In this document: positions 30,843 through 42,313 of the stretch, in pieces
Numbering within the stretch: the first letter of the stretch is position 1
How the letters are laid out: each line of letters opens with the position of its first letter
NCBI GenBank assembly: GCA_977006965.1
Contig: OZ345369.1
Location: 1,550,001-1,614,000 of the forward strand
Origin: Phymatolithon calcareum
Taxonomy: Eukaryota; Rhodophyta; Florideophyceae; Hapalidiales
Direction of reading: 5' to 3'
DNA length: 64,000 nt
Notes under the pieces: generated by a model
Told to the model about the DNA's origin: nothing
Seen by the model: the letters and a program-made list of their open reading frames with translations, nothing else
The model's database searches: none
Translations under genes and position numbers: made by a program

Positions 30843-31835
30843 CTAATGTGGCGAAATGATGGTGTCGGCGGGGTGCAGCGGACGTCGAAGCAGCGGAATA
30901 GGTGGAAGCCCATTTTTCGCAAGCCTCTTTTCACGTGCCACAATCCATGAGCGTCTCTCTTCAGCGCCGGTCAGGAGGAAGGTGGAGAAAATGGGTGAAT
31001 GGGGCATCAGCTTTGTGCGGCACGAAAGAGAGGTGTTGTTGACTAACATTGGGCCGTGCATGGTTGATTTGCAAGTGGAAAGTCCGCGGGAAGGCACAGG
31101 CCTGCTGCGAGGGGAACCGTGTAATATGCTCGCTGCACTCCGCCGACCGAGAGCTGAGGCACAGGGGAGGTATGTGCGGCGTTGGGGATGGCGAAACCGC
31201 CCAGTGTCACGTGCATGTACCGCCTGCTCCACCAACTTGTTGCCGCCAAAGCACCGGAATATGTGGAAGCCCATTTTTCGCAAGCCACTTTTCACGTTCC
31301 GCAATCCCTGAGCGTCTCTATTCCGCGCCGGTCAGGAGGAAGGTGGAGAAAATGGGTGAACAACGCATCAGCTTTATGGAGCACGAAAGAGAGGTGTTGT
31401 TTATTAACACTGGGCCGTCCATGGTTGATTTGCAAATGGACAGTCCGCGGGAAGGCACAGGCCTGCAGCGAGCGGAAGCGTCTAATACGCCACTTTTCGC
31501 AGACATGCGGACACAAATAGGTTGAGATTGTAGAAAGGGGCTTTGTGCCATGGTCAACTGCCGATGCGGCTTTGGTGGACCTTGGCGCAAAGGCCCTTTT
31601 CTACGATGTTCAACGTATTTACGTCCCGCATGTGTGCGAAAAGTGGCCTCGCTTCACTCCCGCGACCGAGAGCTGAGGCACAGGGGAGGTATGTGCGACG
31701 TTGACGATGGCGAAACCCTCCAGCGTCACGTGCATGTGCCGCCTGATCCACAAACTTGTTGCCTTTTTCTACTCGCCTACCCAACACTGCATGTAAAACG
31801 GCAGATATTGCCGCAAAATAGCACACGAGACGCAC
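30843..31835 (-). pseudogene. Two decayed cyclin 5' fragments, unit 4
   Basis: Counterpart of the unit 2 and 3 remnants. Confidence 0.7.
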
Positions 31836-32786
31836 CCCACGAGTGGAGGTGAAGGTGGAACCGTCGGGTGATAGATTGGTGAAGTAAAATTGGATGTCGC
31901 AATAGATTTGTTGCGGCTTATGTTATCTGTTCAAGTGCCGAACGAATGAAACGACCTTACAGTTGTCAAAGTAAGAACATTGAAAGTTGAATGATTCATG
32001 AGAAACGGTATTCACAAGGGAATGAGTGTCACTCATTGAGTGAGCTTGGAGGGCAGCCGGTTTGTTAACTGTTGTGACTTGATTGCAGAAACCGGCGTCC
32101 GTATCAAGAAGAGGAGGAGGAAGAAGAATAAATCTTCGTTAAATGAAGATTTCTTCTTCTTCCCTCTCCTCCTCCTCTTCTTGACACGGACTTGGGTTTA
32201 AATGAAGATTTTTGTTTAAAAGTTAGTAACGCATCTGCAGAACGTCCGTATGAAGAGGGTCGGTCCTTGACTTCGAGGTACCTTGTTTTCCCTACTACCT
32301 CCATAGCTACCAGGGGACGCAATACATGATGATGGTGATACATCGATAGTGTCATGAGCACGATGGTGAGGTTGAGTACTAAAGAGTCCTCTACGTATTA
32401 ATCCACTTGTGCAAGGTAGTCCACCGCCAATGCAGAGCTTGGAGAGTACCAAGACATATAGCAGTGCGTGGGAAATTGGGGGGACAGGAGGAAGAAGAAG
32501 AAGAAGGAGAAGAAAGTTAGAATTTTATTTAAGAGTTACCAACGCATCTGGTGAAGCAATTTCTAAGTTACATCCGCGCTGATTCACATTACGATCTATG
32601 ACACTTGAGTTCAATACTGTAATCGGAGAGTCAGAAGCGTGGGAATTGCCGATCTTACTCCATATTTTGGACAGCGCCACGGATTTGGCATGGACAGGGC
32701 ACAAGGCGCAGAGTGTCAGAGAAAACCGCTCCGCTCCTTCGTCATCGCGTGCATAGTTTTTCGGACGGCCGCTATCTCGCTCTAAG

Positions 32787-32951
32787 AAGAAGAAAGGTAA
32801 ATTTTTATTTAAAAGTTACCAATGCATCTGCTGACGCTTGGGGCAACTTTCCTAGTGCCAAGACGTTTTGGCTGAATTCTGTCTATGGAAGAGTTCCTTT
32901 TCTTGTTGGTGTAACACGATTCAGTGGACTACGAAAACCCACCTCTGGTCT
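32787..32951 (-). mobile_element. SINE-like element, unit 4
   Basis: Same insertion and duplication as in units 1-3. Confidence 0.85.
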
Positions 32952-33044
32952 CCGCTATCTCGCTCTAAGAACGTGTCAACGAACAATAACGCATTTTTAC
33001 TCACATTCTGTACCCCCGTTTCCTTCCCATCACTGGCAAGTGCC

Positions 33045-34547
33045 TCAAAAAAAAGTATCAAAAGGGTCGATGCCGCGGAAAACAAAATCAAATATTGCCA
33101 CCTCGCGTCCGTGTTCCACCTCGTGTTCCACCTCGTGCTCCACCTCGTGCTCTACCTCGTGCTCCACCTCGTGCTCCACCTCCTGCTCCACCTCCTGCTC
33201 CACCTCGTGCTCCACCTCGTGCTCCACCTCCTGCTCCACCTCCTGCTCCACCTCGTGCTCTACCTCGTGCTCCACCTCGTGCTCTACCTCGTGATCCACC
33301 TCGTGCTCCACCTCATGCTCCCGCGCCGCTACCACTGCCACTCCACAAAACTCCTCCTCCGACCCCTCCACCTCAGACTCAATCCCTTCAAAACACTCTA
33401 CCTCACTAACAACAAACTCAACCGCTACTTTTCCAACCTCCCCCTTGCCCCCAATGTCCACTCTTTGCCCCACTCGTTCATCACTGTCGAACATCCTCGG
33501 TACCACCGTCGCCTTCAGCTCCATACCACTTGCCAGCAGTTTCAGCACGCTCAACCTTATCCCAGGCCGTCCCGAGTAACAAGACCCCGCTTCCTCCGAC
33601 AACAACGCTTCCGCCTCATTCACCGGAAACAGAGGCACTTGCGGATAATTGAACCTCGCGAGGGCAAACGAAATTCCCCTGATAACCCCACGGGGCACTC
33701 GCTCCACCCCACCCATGTCGAACCGCGAAATACGTCTCTTCTCACAACATCCATAAAAACTGCTCCTCTCCGAAACAGGAGACGTCGGCGCGTAACCATA
33801 CTCCCATTCCCCGCTCTCCTCTGCCCGTAGTGTTTCCAAAACTGAAACCCATTCCCACCTTACCAACGCTTCACGAACAACGCATTGTTCCACCTCTTCA
33901 AACCGTTCCTTCGACACATGACACCGCCAGTCCAAAGCTTTCAGAAAAGCTTCCTCCAGAACATTCACTTCTTCCACCGAAACCAGCCCAATAAATGCAA
34001 ACTCCTTGTTAGACACCACACGATCTTCGTGCAACTTGGCCGCCACCACGAAGGCCGCCAACAGCAAACGGTGCGCATTTCCCCCATGCATGAATAGCTC
34101 CGGCTCATACAGCATTGCCTTGTCCAACAAGGCAACCATGACGATATAAACGGTGTTCGAAAACGTTGCGCTGAATGACAGAAGACGCGCAATGTAATCA
34201 TGGATGGGCATTCGCGGCAGCCCAGCGCCTCTAAACACGCACTGCGCACGGGGGCACAGAGCGGCTGCAAATTGAGCCGCATAATATGCACGCTCGACTC
34301 CCGCGACACATAACTCAGGTTTCGGCGACGCATATGCCGCCTGCCTCATATCGAAAGCCCCGTTTTCCCGAGCAATTGCCGCTTGCTCCAACAACTTGTT
34401 CCCCCTCGCAACACGTGCCCCCAACGCAGCCTGTAGTATGGAGCAAATCGTCGTAAGAGAGCATACCAGCCGTACCGGGTCTCGGTCACTGCCCGTCTCG
34501 CATGACACGGGCGACGATGGCAAGGTTTCCTCCATTTTCGAATGCAT
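33045..34547 (-). CDS. P-type (PHO80-like) cyclin, array copy 5
   Basis: 500 residues, same translation as copies 3 and 4. TATA box at 34636-34644. The unit is truncated 820 bp upstream of the ATG, at the spacer/right-arm junction of the 22-bp hairpin, so this copy still has the same proximal promoter as the others but different distal sequence. Confidence 0.85.
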   Translation of the reverse strand: MHSKMEETLPSSPVSCETGSDRDPVRLVCSLTTICSILQAALGARVARGNKLLEQAAIARENGAFDMRQAAYASPKPELCVAGVERAYYAAQFAAALCPRAQCVFRGAGLPRMPIHDYIARLLSFSATFSNTVYIVMVALLDKAMLYEPELFMHGGNAHRLLLAAFVVAAKLHEDRVVSNKEFAFIGLVSVEEVNVLEEAFLKALDWRCHVSKERFEEVEQCVVREALVRWEWVSVLETLRAEESGEWEYGYAPTSPVSERSSFYGCCEKRRISRFDMGGVERVPRGVIRGISFALARFNYPQVPLFPVNEAEALLSEEAGSCYSGRPGIRLSVLKLLASGMELKATVVPRMFDSDERVGQRVDIGGKGEVGKVAVEFVVSEVECFEGIESEVEGSEEEFCGVAVVAAREHEVEHEVDHEVEHEVEHEVEHEVEQEVEQEVEHEVEHEVEQEVEQEVEHEVEHEVEHEVEHEVEHEVEHGREVAIFDFVFRGIDPFDTFF

Positions 34548-36378
34548 CTTGTGTTCCTCTTGTTTTTTTTCTTGTCTTTTTTTTGTTTTCTTCTTCTGTG
34601 TGTGTTCGGCAGAAAAACTGAAGAGACATGGTCGGTATTTATAGGCGCGCCACAACGCCCATCGAACTGTTGCAACACGCCAGGTGCAATGCCGTGCCCA
34701 GCGCCATGCAAGAAACAGCCATTTTTGGTGCTCACCGCGCCCCCCGCCGCCAACCCCCGATACCCTGCACGTCGCCTGCCAATTTACGAATGCTGCGAAA
34801 CAGTGCCGCTACCGCTTCGGGTATTTCGCGTCTCCCTCTTGTCACGCTAAATGCCGCCCCTGCCAACATCTCCCACACCACCCATATTCGTCTGCAAACA
34901 TTGTGCGCAATCGACACGAAGTAGAAACGGAACAGTATGAGCAAATGGGCGTAAGATCATCACCATCATGATGGTGATGGTGTGTGACGCGGAAGTTTGC
35001 ATTTGCATCGGTTCCGGTAAATTCGAGCATTTCATGGAGTCCAGGTGTGCGATCGCAGTCGACGAAGCACGAATCGGATGCTGCATCTATGATAGAGCCT
35101 CGAAGTTGCCGCCAATTTACGACTGCTGCGAAATGACACCGCGGTTTCTTCCTCCCGCCGCTGTCAACGCCCATTCTCGCGCCATCGAGTGCAAGCCGTA
35201 TCACAGCCACTGGTTGTGTGGTCTAGTGCAATTGCGCGTCGATGGTCAACATCGCAACTTGAGCGTGACCAAAAGTTGCTGTGCATTGAATTGGCATTTC
35301 AAGTATCGATCGATACTTGCAGCCGCACACGCAGACCGAACGGTAGAGTCGGTGAAAAATTTGAGCTACTGTAAGTTTTTCCGTTGATTTAGGTCTTCGT
35401 GTGCGACGGTGAGGTGAATCATACAAACAAATATATCTCAGATGTTGTGCACAGAAAGCGTGTCGGCGCGCGGCAGGCGACCTCGGAGCACCGGAATAGC
35501 TGGAAGCCCATTTTTCACATGGCACTTCACATGTACCGCAATCCCTGAGCCTCTATATTCCTCGCCGGTCAGGAAGAAGCTCGAGAAATGGGTCAGCCTA
35601 CATGGAGCGCGAAACAGAGGTCTTGTTGACTGACACCGGGCCGTACATGGTTGATTTGGGAGTCTATTCTTCCGTTGAGACATGCGAGGCACACCCTTCT
35701 TGTTACAACCTTGTATTGACCATAGAACCGATGTTTCTACCTTTCGTGATCACCATATTCAAGCCCATCCTCCTGTACTCTCTTTCATTGACGTGGACAC
35801 ATTTTCTGCGTCATCCTGCGTCATTGTGTTTTCTCGCTGTCATCCATTCGCTATTTTCGGGGTCCCATGAGAAACTTCTATTTTGCAGTACGCTTGTGGC
35901 GAGAACGGCGCAACATGCATTTTGCTCTGACAAGCTCATTGACGTGAGAACATCATCAAGATCCACAGCAGGTGTGTATCTCAGGTCTTCAAATCCGGGC
36001 GTATGCTGCGCGCTCCACGCTCGAAGAGCGCATGAAAGACTTCCCCGCTTGTTTTGACCCCCTCCAACCATCCGTTCCAGACATGACGGTCAGCGTAACC
36101 AGCGTCGCCATCCCGATGTAATGGTTCTCATCCTGAACGTTCTTGTTCGCGATATGGTTGCACCAGTCCCGAGCTTGAAGTGAACGTGATGCAAGTCGTT
36201 ACTCTCATTCGCCGAATCAAATGCAGTGTGTTTCAAGCAGAAAATGGGTTCGAGAGGTAGCAGTATTTGCGGAACGTGGCCGCCACCACGACGGTGGCCA
36301 AGTTCAACAGGCGCACTTTTCCAACGTGGGGGACTAGATCCGGGTCGTACCGCATTGCATTCTCCAAAAGGGGAACCA

Positions 36379-36492
36379 TGAGGACGTAAGCACTGTTGGA
36401 AAATGTCGCACTAAAATATTGGTGCCGTTCGATATCGATATCGAGCGACTACAATCCTTTAGTGCGACATTTTCGAATAGCACTTACGTCCT
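36379..36492. repeat. Inverted repeat inside the diverged cyclin pseudogene
   Basis: The segment with GACGTAAGCACTGTTGG and AAAATGTCGCACTAAA is repeated in reverse orientation around 36459-36492 (TTTAGTGCGACATTTT, CACTTACGTC), with a GATATCGATATCG-containing spacer. It is an inverted duplication of pseudogene sequence, not a separate element. Confidence 0.75.
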
Positions 36493-36519
36493 CTGTTCAA
36501 CACGATCGTGTTGAACAGA
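36492..36519. repeat. Perfect 28-bp palindrome
   Basis: TCTGTTCAACACGA followed directly by its reverse complement, no spacer. It abuts the inverted repeat at 36379-36492. Confidence 0.9.
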
Positions 36520-36960
36520 TACTCGCGGCAGCCAAATGGTTGCAAATGGACAGTCCGCGGGAAGGCACAGGCCTGCTGCGAGTTGAGCCCCCTAATACGC
36601 TCGCTTTACTCCCGCGAATGAGAGCTGAGGCGTAGAGGAGGTATGTGCAGCGTTGGCGATGGCGAAATCCCCAGTCTCACGTGCATGTGCCGCCTGTTTC
36701 ACCAACTTGTTGCCTTTTCTACTCGCATAGCCAGCGCTGTGTGTAAGACGACAGGAATTGCCGCAAAAGAGCACACAAGACGCACCCCACGAGTGGGGGT
36801 GAAGGTGGAACCGTCGGGTGATAGATTGGTGAAGTAAACTTGAATGTCGTAATAGACTTGTTGCGGCTTATGTTATGTGTTCAAGTGCCGAACGAATGAA
36901 ACGACCTTACAGTTGTCAAAGTAAGAATATTGAAAGTTGAATGCTTCATGAGAAACTGTA

Positions 36961-38696
36961 TTTCCAGGAGGCGACAAACTGGATGGACCAACCAGAACTT
37001 TGTCGTTTGTATAAATTTGTAAAAGATGGTGGTCCTTACTGTAGGGCTGCACCTTCCGAATAGACTGCAGCATTAAAAGCATTGTGCCCGGATATGGCGG
37101 TAAAGCTAGGGTGCGTCACACACTCACAGACGCTTCAACTCTTACTCGATCACGTCGTGGACACTCGTAACGATGCAGGACCCCAACCATGGACTGCAGT
37201 GTTTTCTAAAATGTTAGTATGTTTCAATACAGAGGCAGCTAAATTCATAATCGATATGGTTGCTTGAAAATACCTCCAGACTGCGGAAAGAAACACAGAC
37301 AATCATTTTCTTGCCCGATTCGATAAACCTTTCCACGAACTCATTCTTCCGTGCCATCAAGTTGCGTAGTCGTCAGGAGTGCCTGCTTGCGAAACTATTC
37401 GTGTCACGTACTCGAAACCGGCAGTCAGCGATCCTCAAGAATTTTCGTACCGATCTGCCGAACGGCAGAGAGCGAGAGAGACCTATTGACGTTGTGTCCA
37501 TCCCTCATTGCGCAGTACCAGCCTCGAGGCAATTTTTTTTGCGTCTGTCACGATCTGTTATTGAATGTAAAATAATTGTATTGTCAAGATTCAGTTATTA
37601 TCGATTTAGAGCGCGCGCCTTTGCAACTCTATCATCGGGGTGAGTGCTCGATTCAAACCTTTGGAGCTCAAAAGTGCTACCCCACACAAAATTAGGTACT
37701 GCAAGGCGCCCGTTCATCTCGACATTTGCCTAACCAAGAGACTGAGCTCCTTGAAATGGCGCGCTAACGCTTTCTAGAGCAAGCAATCCGATGGGGTCTT
37801 TTCGTGGCTGCTGCTGCTTATAAAAGACAGTGTCACATGCAAGTGTATCACTGCTACTTAACGCAACACCACTTCTAGAGTACGTCAAGTCGTGGCAACA
37901 TCATGGCCTTATGAAAGAAAGAATGGCTGAGACAAATGACCTCTTCATTGACTTTGTTTGCTGACTCTGCATAAGTCTACAGACGCCATTGGAGGACAAG
38001 ATCTTCAAGCGGGGTCATACGTTTGCCGTGCCATAACAGAAAATCTAGGGGCCACCATAGAAGTCTTTCAGAAGGGCATCCGGACAACACTCGGGAATGA
38101 GGGGAGAATGGTATTAAGAAACACTCTCCCGCTTTAATCACAACTTTCAACATCAACACATCCTCGCACGGACAACGTTGTGGTTGATACCCACTGACGT
38201 CGGCACGGACGCACCACGTAAGACGTTAGCTGGTCTGCCCCTGTTTCCGCAACGCCCTGCAAGGGCTAAACATCCCAAGCCTCTGCAAGACACATCCCCG
38301 CATCGATCGGAGAATGTTAATTCGCGACAGTAGGCTGGACGCGAAGTGACAGTCCGGCGGAGAATTGGTGGGCGATCACGCGGTGCAGCTTTGAATGATG
38401 CCTGCATGATGCATTTGGTGCCTGTCCGACCAGACACCTGCGAGGAAATAATAAATTATGAACAGGGTCTGGATGATCCAAGCGAGGAGCCCCTAGTTCA
38501 AGACGTTTTTTTAAAACTTTTTGAACTAAGGGCTCTTCATCACACAGCGTAGAACTCAAACATAATTGTGCGTCCAATTCGATGCCACTTCGAAGCCAGT
38601 CATCGGTCCCACCACAGGCGCTCAGCCAATAAACGAATTCCAGCAATCGAGATAAATCTCCAATGTCTAATTCAGTGCTGAAAGCCGCGGATTGGC
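36961..38696. other. Gene-poor stretch
   Basis: No recognisable protein. A TATA-like TTATAAAAG lies at 37819-37827, but no convincing start follows. An imperfect hairpin with 15-bp arms (one mismatch) is at 38487-38501 / 38521-38535. Frames at 37260-37643 (plus) and 38317-38646 (minus) have no motif. Confidence 0.5.
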
Positions 38697-39034
38697 GTGA
38701 TTAGGGTCGCGAACATTTCACACCTGGCAAATGCGCCATGTAATCATCGTGTGTCGCCTCCAGCAATCTATGATAAGCCGAGGACAAATTTGCGCGCACA
38801 ATTGAGGGCGACCCATATGTGGCGAGCTGACCTCGTGAGCATCGCTGCATCCAATCCTCGCACCACACGCGTCACGGTCACCTCGATTTTCCAACCGTCG
38901 ACCTCCGGGCGTGAGGTCTGCTGATCGACCTCGCCACTCTTCTATTGTCTCAGTTGGTTTACTCTCCTTTGTCCTGCGAGTGAAACGCGCCCTCCCCGTC
39001 CTCACGAGACGGCTCTCCGCTTCACTCGGGGCAA

Positions 39035-40669
39035 ATGCTCGGCTCCACCATGTTGCCCCTTGCATTCCTTTCACCGCTCCCCCTCAACGCGGTCTCCGCG
39101 CCCCGCCCCTTACGCTCATCTTCTCGCCGTCCAGTCGCCACTCCTCGATTAACTCTTGCCCCCGCCGCCCCAGCTCCAAGTCCTTCCCCGCGTCCGGAGG
39201 GCAGCCCGTCTTCCCTCGATCTCGCTCGACTCGAGGTCCGAGCCCGCGACTTGCCCGCTGCCCGGGTCCACTACCGAACACATCTGGCCTTCCATCCACA
39301 GGACGGTCGCACTTGGCTTGCGTGGGCGCGCGCAGAAGAGCGTCTTGCATCACCGCGTGCTGCGGATTCCGTACTAGCAGATGCTCTCGCAGCTGTCCCG
39401 TCTGATGCATATCTCTGGCATTTTCGCGCCGGACTCGTCCGTCGCACGGAAGGCGTCTCTGCCGCGAGAGAATTGCATCGGTTGGCACGGGATGCATGCC
39501 CGGACTCGAGTGTATTGCGCTGCGCATGGGCTTCGCTTGAAGCCGAGAGTTACAATCTGTCCACCGCGCGCCGCCTGTTCGAGGAAGCTGTCGCATTAGA
39601 TCCTGCGGATTCGCATGCGCATCTTGCCGTTGCGCAGATGGAGGCACGTAGTGGGAACACCCGCGCGGCGCGTGCAGCGTTTTCTCGTGGCGTCAAACAT
39701 GCACCGCGCGCTCGCGCTGCAGTGCTATATGTTGCATTTGCTCAATTCGAGGCGCGACAGGGGAACACTCATCAAGCACGATTTCTCTATATGCGTGCCG
39801 CAGAAGCAAATCCGGTGGACAGATTAGTGTGGCAAGCATGGGGCGTACTCGAGTCTAAGGCTGGTGCGGTGGAGCGAGCAAGGCAAATTTTTGACCGCGG
39901 CGTACTTGTAGACCCTAAGTTTGCAAGCACATGGCAAGCATGGGGCGTGCATGAGGAAAAGGCGGGCAATATCGATGCAGCTCGCAGGCTCTTTGAGCGT
40001 GGAACCCGCGCCGATCCGCGAGATGCAGCGGTGTGGCATGCATGGGCGCAACTCGAAAAGAAGATGGGAAATAAATTGGACGCGAAAAGGCTATTCGCAG
40101 AGGCCGTGCATCGTGTCGGTACAAGACGTACTGCCGCACCGCTCTTCCTTGGGCTCGCCGGCCTTGAGGCGGAGGACGGCGATGTGGACCGTGCGAGGAA
40201 ACTGTATGAGACAGCGCTTAACCGGCGTGGCGAACGCAGCTCGGATAGAGCGAAGCTACTACATGCGTGGGCTCGCACCGAGCGCGAGGCAAGGAATGAT
40301 GGTATCGCGCGCACGCTGTATAAGCGCGCACTAAAGGAACAACCGAGAGACGTTTATACGCTGCATTCGCTGGCGAAGCTGGAAGAAGAGCTTGGTGACG
40401 TACAGACGGCGCGCATGCTGCTCAGAAGAGGACTTAGATATACTCCGTTTGATATCAAGTGTATGATTTCGCTGGCCGTTCTGGAGTGGACGCATTTTAA
40501 GGAGGAGGATGGTGTGGCGCGAGCTAGACAGCTATTTTCGCGAGGTGCACAGCGTCATCGCTCGGACAAGTCGTTCATGAGGGCATGGGCTACCTTTGAG
40601 GAGGCACAAGGCGACAGGGAACTTGCGAATCGCCTTCGAGGACTTGCCGTCAGAGGTTGGTGCCATTGA
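39035..40669 (+). CDS. HAT/TPR-repeat protein, chloroplast RNA-maturation factor (Mbb1/HCF107 type)
   Basis: 544 residues, single exon. Residues 1-55 are Ser/Arg/Pro/Ala-rich without a domain, typical of a plastid transit peptide. The rest is about 13 helical repeats of the HAT (half-a-TPR) kind, with the pattern WxxWAxLE...GN...AR.LFERG...P; clear examples are VWQAWGVLESKAGAVERARQ, TWQAWGVHEEKAGNIDAARR and LLHAWARTEREARNDGIART. This matches the Mbb1 (green alga) / HCF107 (plant) family, which binds and stabilises chloroplast psbB or psbH RNA. Nuclear HAT proteins (CRNKL1, PRPF6, CSTF3) also have such repeats, but the short repeat spacing and N-terminal leader favour the plastid family. The upstream Met at 39035 is used; the second Met at 39050 is also possible. 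It ends in TGA. Confidence 0.88.
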   Translation: MLGSTMLPLAFLSPLPLNAVSAPRPLRSSSRRPVATPRLTLAPAAPAPSPSPRPEGSPSSLDLARLEVRARDLPAARVHYRTHLAFHPQDGRTWLAWARAEERLASPRAADSVLADALAAVPSDAYLWHFRAGLVRRTEGVSAARELHRLARDACPDSSVLRCAWASLEAESYNLSTARRLFEEAVALDPADSHAHLAVAQMEARSGNTRAARAAFSRGVKHAPRARAAVLYVAFAQFEARQGNTHQARFLYMRAAEANPVDRLVWQAWGVLESKAGAVERARQIFDRGVLVDPKFASTWQAWGVHEEKAGNIDAARRLFERGTRADPRDAAVWHAWAQLEKKMGNKLDAKRLFAEAVHRVGTRRTAAPLFLGLAGLEAEDGDVDRARKLYETALNRRGERSSDRAKLLHAWARTEREARNDGIARTLYKRALKEQPRDVYTLHSLAKLEEELGDVQTARMLLRRGLRYTPFDIKCMISLAVLEWTHFKEEDGVARARQLFSRGAQRHRSDKSFMRAWATFEEAQGDRELANRLRGLAVRGWCH

Positions 40670-40915
40670 AGTTCTACTGACGGCGATGCAGCGCCCGAGG
40701 TGGAAGAGATAGTGAAGAGAGAGCAACGTCTGTTTCCAGCTCCAAGTGCTTTGCACGGGAGCACAAGTCTTAACTTTTTAGTAGCACTAGAAGAGAAAGA
40801 GTGGCAAGCTGAACATATTCCACTTGGACACAGATCTTAAAATCGATCTATTACCATTTGAAAAGCTCCACGTATCCTCTCGTTAGGATTGTTTCCTCAG
40901 CCACCACACACCATC

Positions 40916-41056
40916 ATGCCATCCAACCCGGTCCGCCTGGGAGGAGTGGTAAGCCATCGAATCTACTGCCTGCGGAGCAATCCCTATATCGATCCAAAGA
41001 ACAGCTGGGGCAAACGAAATGTTAACATCGGATTTGACTCCACTTTCTTCGGCTGA
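40916..41056 (+). CDS. Possible small protein, 46 aa, unrecognised
   Basis: A short frame in gene-like sequence, MPSNPVRLGGVV to NVNIGFDSTFFG, ending in TGA. It lies between the HAT-protein gene and the convergent succinyl-CoA ligase gene. Composition (Asn/Pro/Gly/aromatic) is protein-like and not repetitive. The minus strand is also open here for 62 codons, which is the alternative. I do not recognise either. Confidence 0.33.
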   Translation: MPSNPVRLGGVVSHRIYCLRSNPYIDPKNSWGKRNVNIGFDSTFFG

Positions 41057-41356
41057 GCGACGAGCTTGCACCCACCCGAGTGCTCGCCTGCTGCTGATAC
41101 AGTGACATTGGAGACTAAGCAGAATAAATATCGTAATCGTGTGAAACTAACTCATTTTCCTTTTGGTTGTATGGGGAATAGAGAAGGCCGAAGTTGAGAG
41201 CGCCAGTTTAGGATTTCTGTGCAATTTACGTCATCCTCAGGAGTTTACTTTGCACGCTGTGCTGCTAAGCGTAGATAAAGAGTGATACACTGGACGACCG
41301 CAGCATTCGATAATTGCCGAGTGGAGGACGTTTTTACAAAAAAGAATAAAGCACAA

Positions 41357-42313
41357 TTAGACCAGGCCCGCTTCCTTCAACGAAGAGAGCATAGCATTAC
41401 CAAGACCTGCTGGCGATCTCACCACAACCGCGCCCGCTGCTTCCAAAGCAGCAAACTTGTCCTCCGCAGTGCCCTTACCACCAGCAATAATCGCACCAGC
41501 ATGTCCCATACGACGACCGGGCGGTGCGGTCACACCGGCAATGAAGCTAACAACAGGTTTCTTCACAGGATGCGACATCAAAAAGTCAGCCGCCTGCTCC
41601 TCAGCCTGCCCACCAATCTCCCCAATCATGACAATACCCTTGGTTTCCTCATCCTGCAAGAAAAAGTCCAAGCAATCAATGAAATCCGTCCCATTGAACG
41701 GATCTCCGCCAATGCCGACGCACATACTCTGACCGAGCCCGACCTGCGTTGTCTGATTCACAGCTTCATACGTGAGCGTACCAGAGCGGGATACAACGCC
41801 AACGCATCCCGCGGCGTGGATGTGACCAGGCATGATGCCAATCTTGCACGCATCGGGCTTGATGATACCCGGACAATTGGGGCCGATGAGACGGGTGGCA
41901 GTGGCATCCTTGAGAAGTCCCTTAACGCGAACCATATCGCGCTGCGGTATGCCTTCCGTAATGCACACCACAAGCGGCATTTCGGCCTCGACAGCTTCCT
42001 CAATTGCGGCCGCCGCGCCGGCTGGGGGAACAAAAATGACAGATGCATCCGCACCGGTCTCCTGCATGGCTTCCGCTACTGTGGCGAAGACTGGGCGATC
42101 GAGGTGCGTTTGACCTGCTCGCTTCGGATTAGTGCCACCTACCACATTGGTACCATACGCGATCGCTTGCTCGGCGTGAAATGTGCCCTGCTTTCCTGTG
42201 AAACCTTGAAAAAGCACGCGCGTCGCGGCGGACACCGCCGGATATGGACGCGCCGCCACGCGAACCGCCTGGGCCATAGACACCATGTTGAACACCCCTC
42301 TGCGACGAAACAC
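41357..42313 (-). CDS. SUCLG1: Succinyl-CoA ligase (ADP/GDP-forming) subunit alpha, mitochondrial
   Basis: 318 residues, single exon. The basic N-terminus ([22 protein letters not shown]) suits a mitochondrial presequence. The CoA-binding region has [12 protein letters not shown] and GGTNPKRAG; the nucleotide-domain loop has IGPNCPGII and [13 protein letters not shown]. The phosphohistidine site is [12 protein letters not shown] with His271. With the beta subunit it interconverts succinyl-CoA and succinate with substrate-level phosphorylation in the TCA cycle, in the matrix. Length and motif order are those of the family. It ends in TAA and converges with the gene island to its left. An internal start at Met10 or Met13 would shorten the presequence. 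Confidence 0.96.
   Translation of the reverse strand: MFRRRGVFNMVSMAQAVRVAARPYPAVSAATRVLFQGFTGKQGTFHAEQAIAYGTNVVGGTNPKRAGQTHLDRPVFATVAEAMQETGADASVIFVPPAGAAAAIEEAVEAEMPLVVCITEGIPQRDMVRVKGLLKDATATRLIGPNCPGIIKPDACKIGIMPGHIHAAGCVGVVSRSGTLTYEAVNQTTQVGLGQSMCVGIGGDPFNGTDFIDCLDFFLQDEETKGIVMIGEIGGQAEEQAADFLMSHPVKKPVVSFIAGVTAPPGRRMGHAGAIIAGGKGTAEDKFAALEAAGAVVVRSPAGLGNAMLSSLKEAGLV

Larger units (their letters stand above)
10726..35369. repeat. Tandem array of about 4.6-kb cyclin units (four complete, one partial)
   Basis: Units begin at GTCAACGAACAATAAC: unit 1 10726-19149 (includes a 3.86-kb LINE insertion with its duplicated target), unit 2 19150-23752 (4603 bp), unit 3 23753-28355 (4603 bp), unit 4 28356-32974 (4619 bp), and unit 5 partial, 32975-35369. 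Units 2 and 3 differ by very few bases. Unit 4 has a small insertion around 30344-30360 and another near 30469-30475, also present in unit 5. Each complete unit holds one intact minus-strand cyclin ORF, two decayed cyclin 5' fragments, a 165-bp SINE-like insertion and several hairpins. Confidence 0.95.
35370..36960 (-). pseudogene. Older, diverged cyclin unit with pseudogene fragments
   Basis: After the breakpoint at 35369 the sequence continues as a clearly diverged copy of the unit (35396-35660 and 36540-36960 align to 21541-22240 and the distal unit segments). At 36260-36400 the minus strand still aligns to the cyclin-box coding region around the AAKLHED and ALLDK segments, but with frame breaks. 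36592-36774 keeps KGNKLVKQAAHARETGDF and GVKRAY of the N-terminal region. 35660-36240 is not recognised. Confidence 0.65.

Noticed and set aside
39084-40314. Long minus-strand frames opposite the HAT-repeat gene (187 and 175 codons)
   Set aside because: GC-rich codon structure of the real gene keeps the opposite frames open; the plus-strand repeats are unmistakable.
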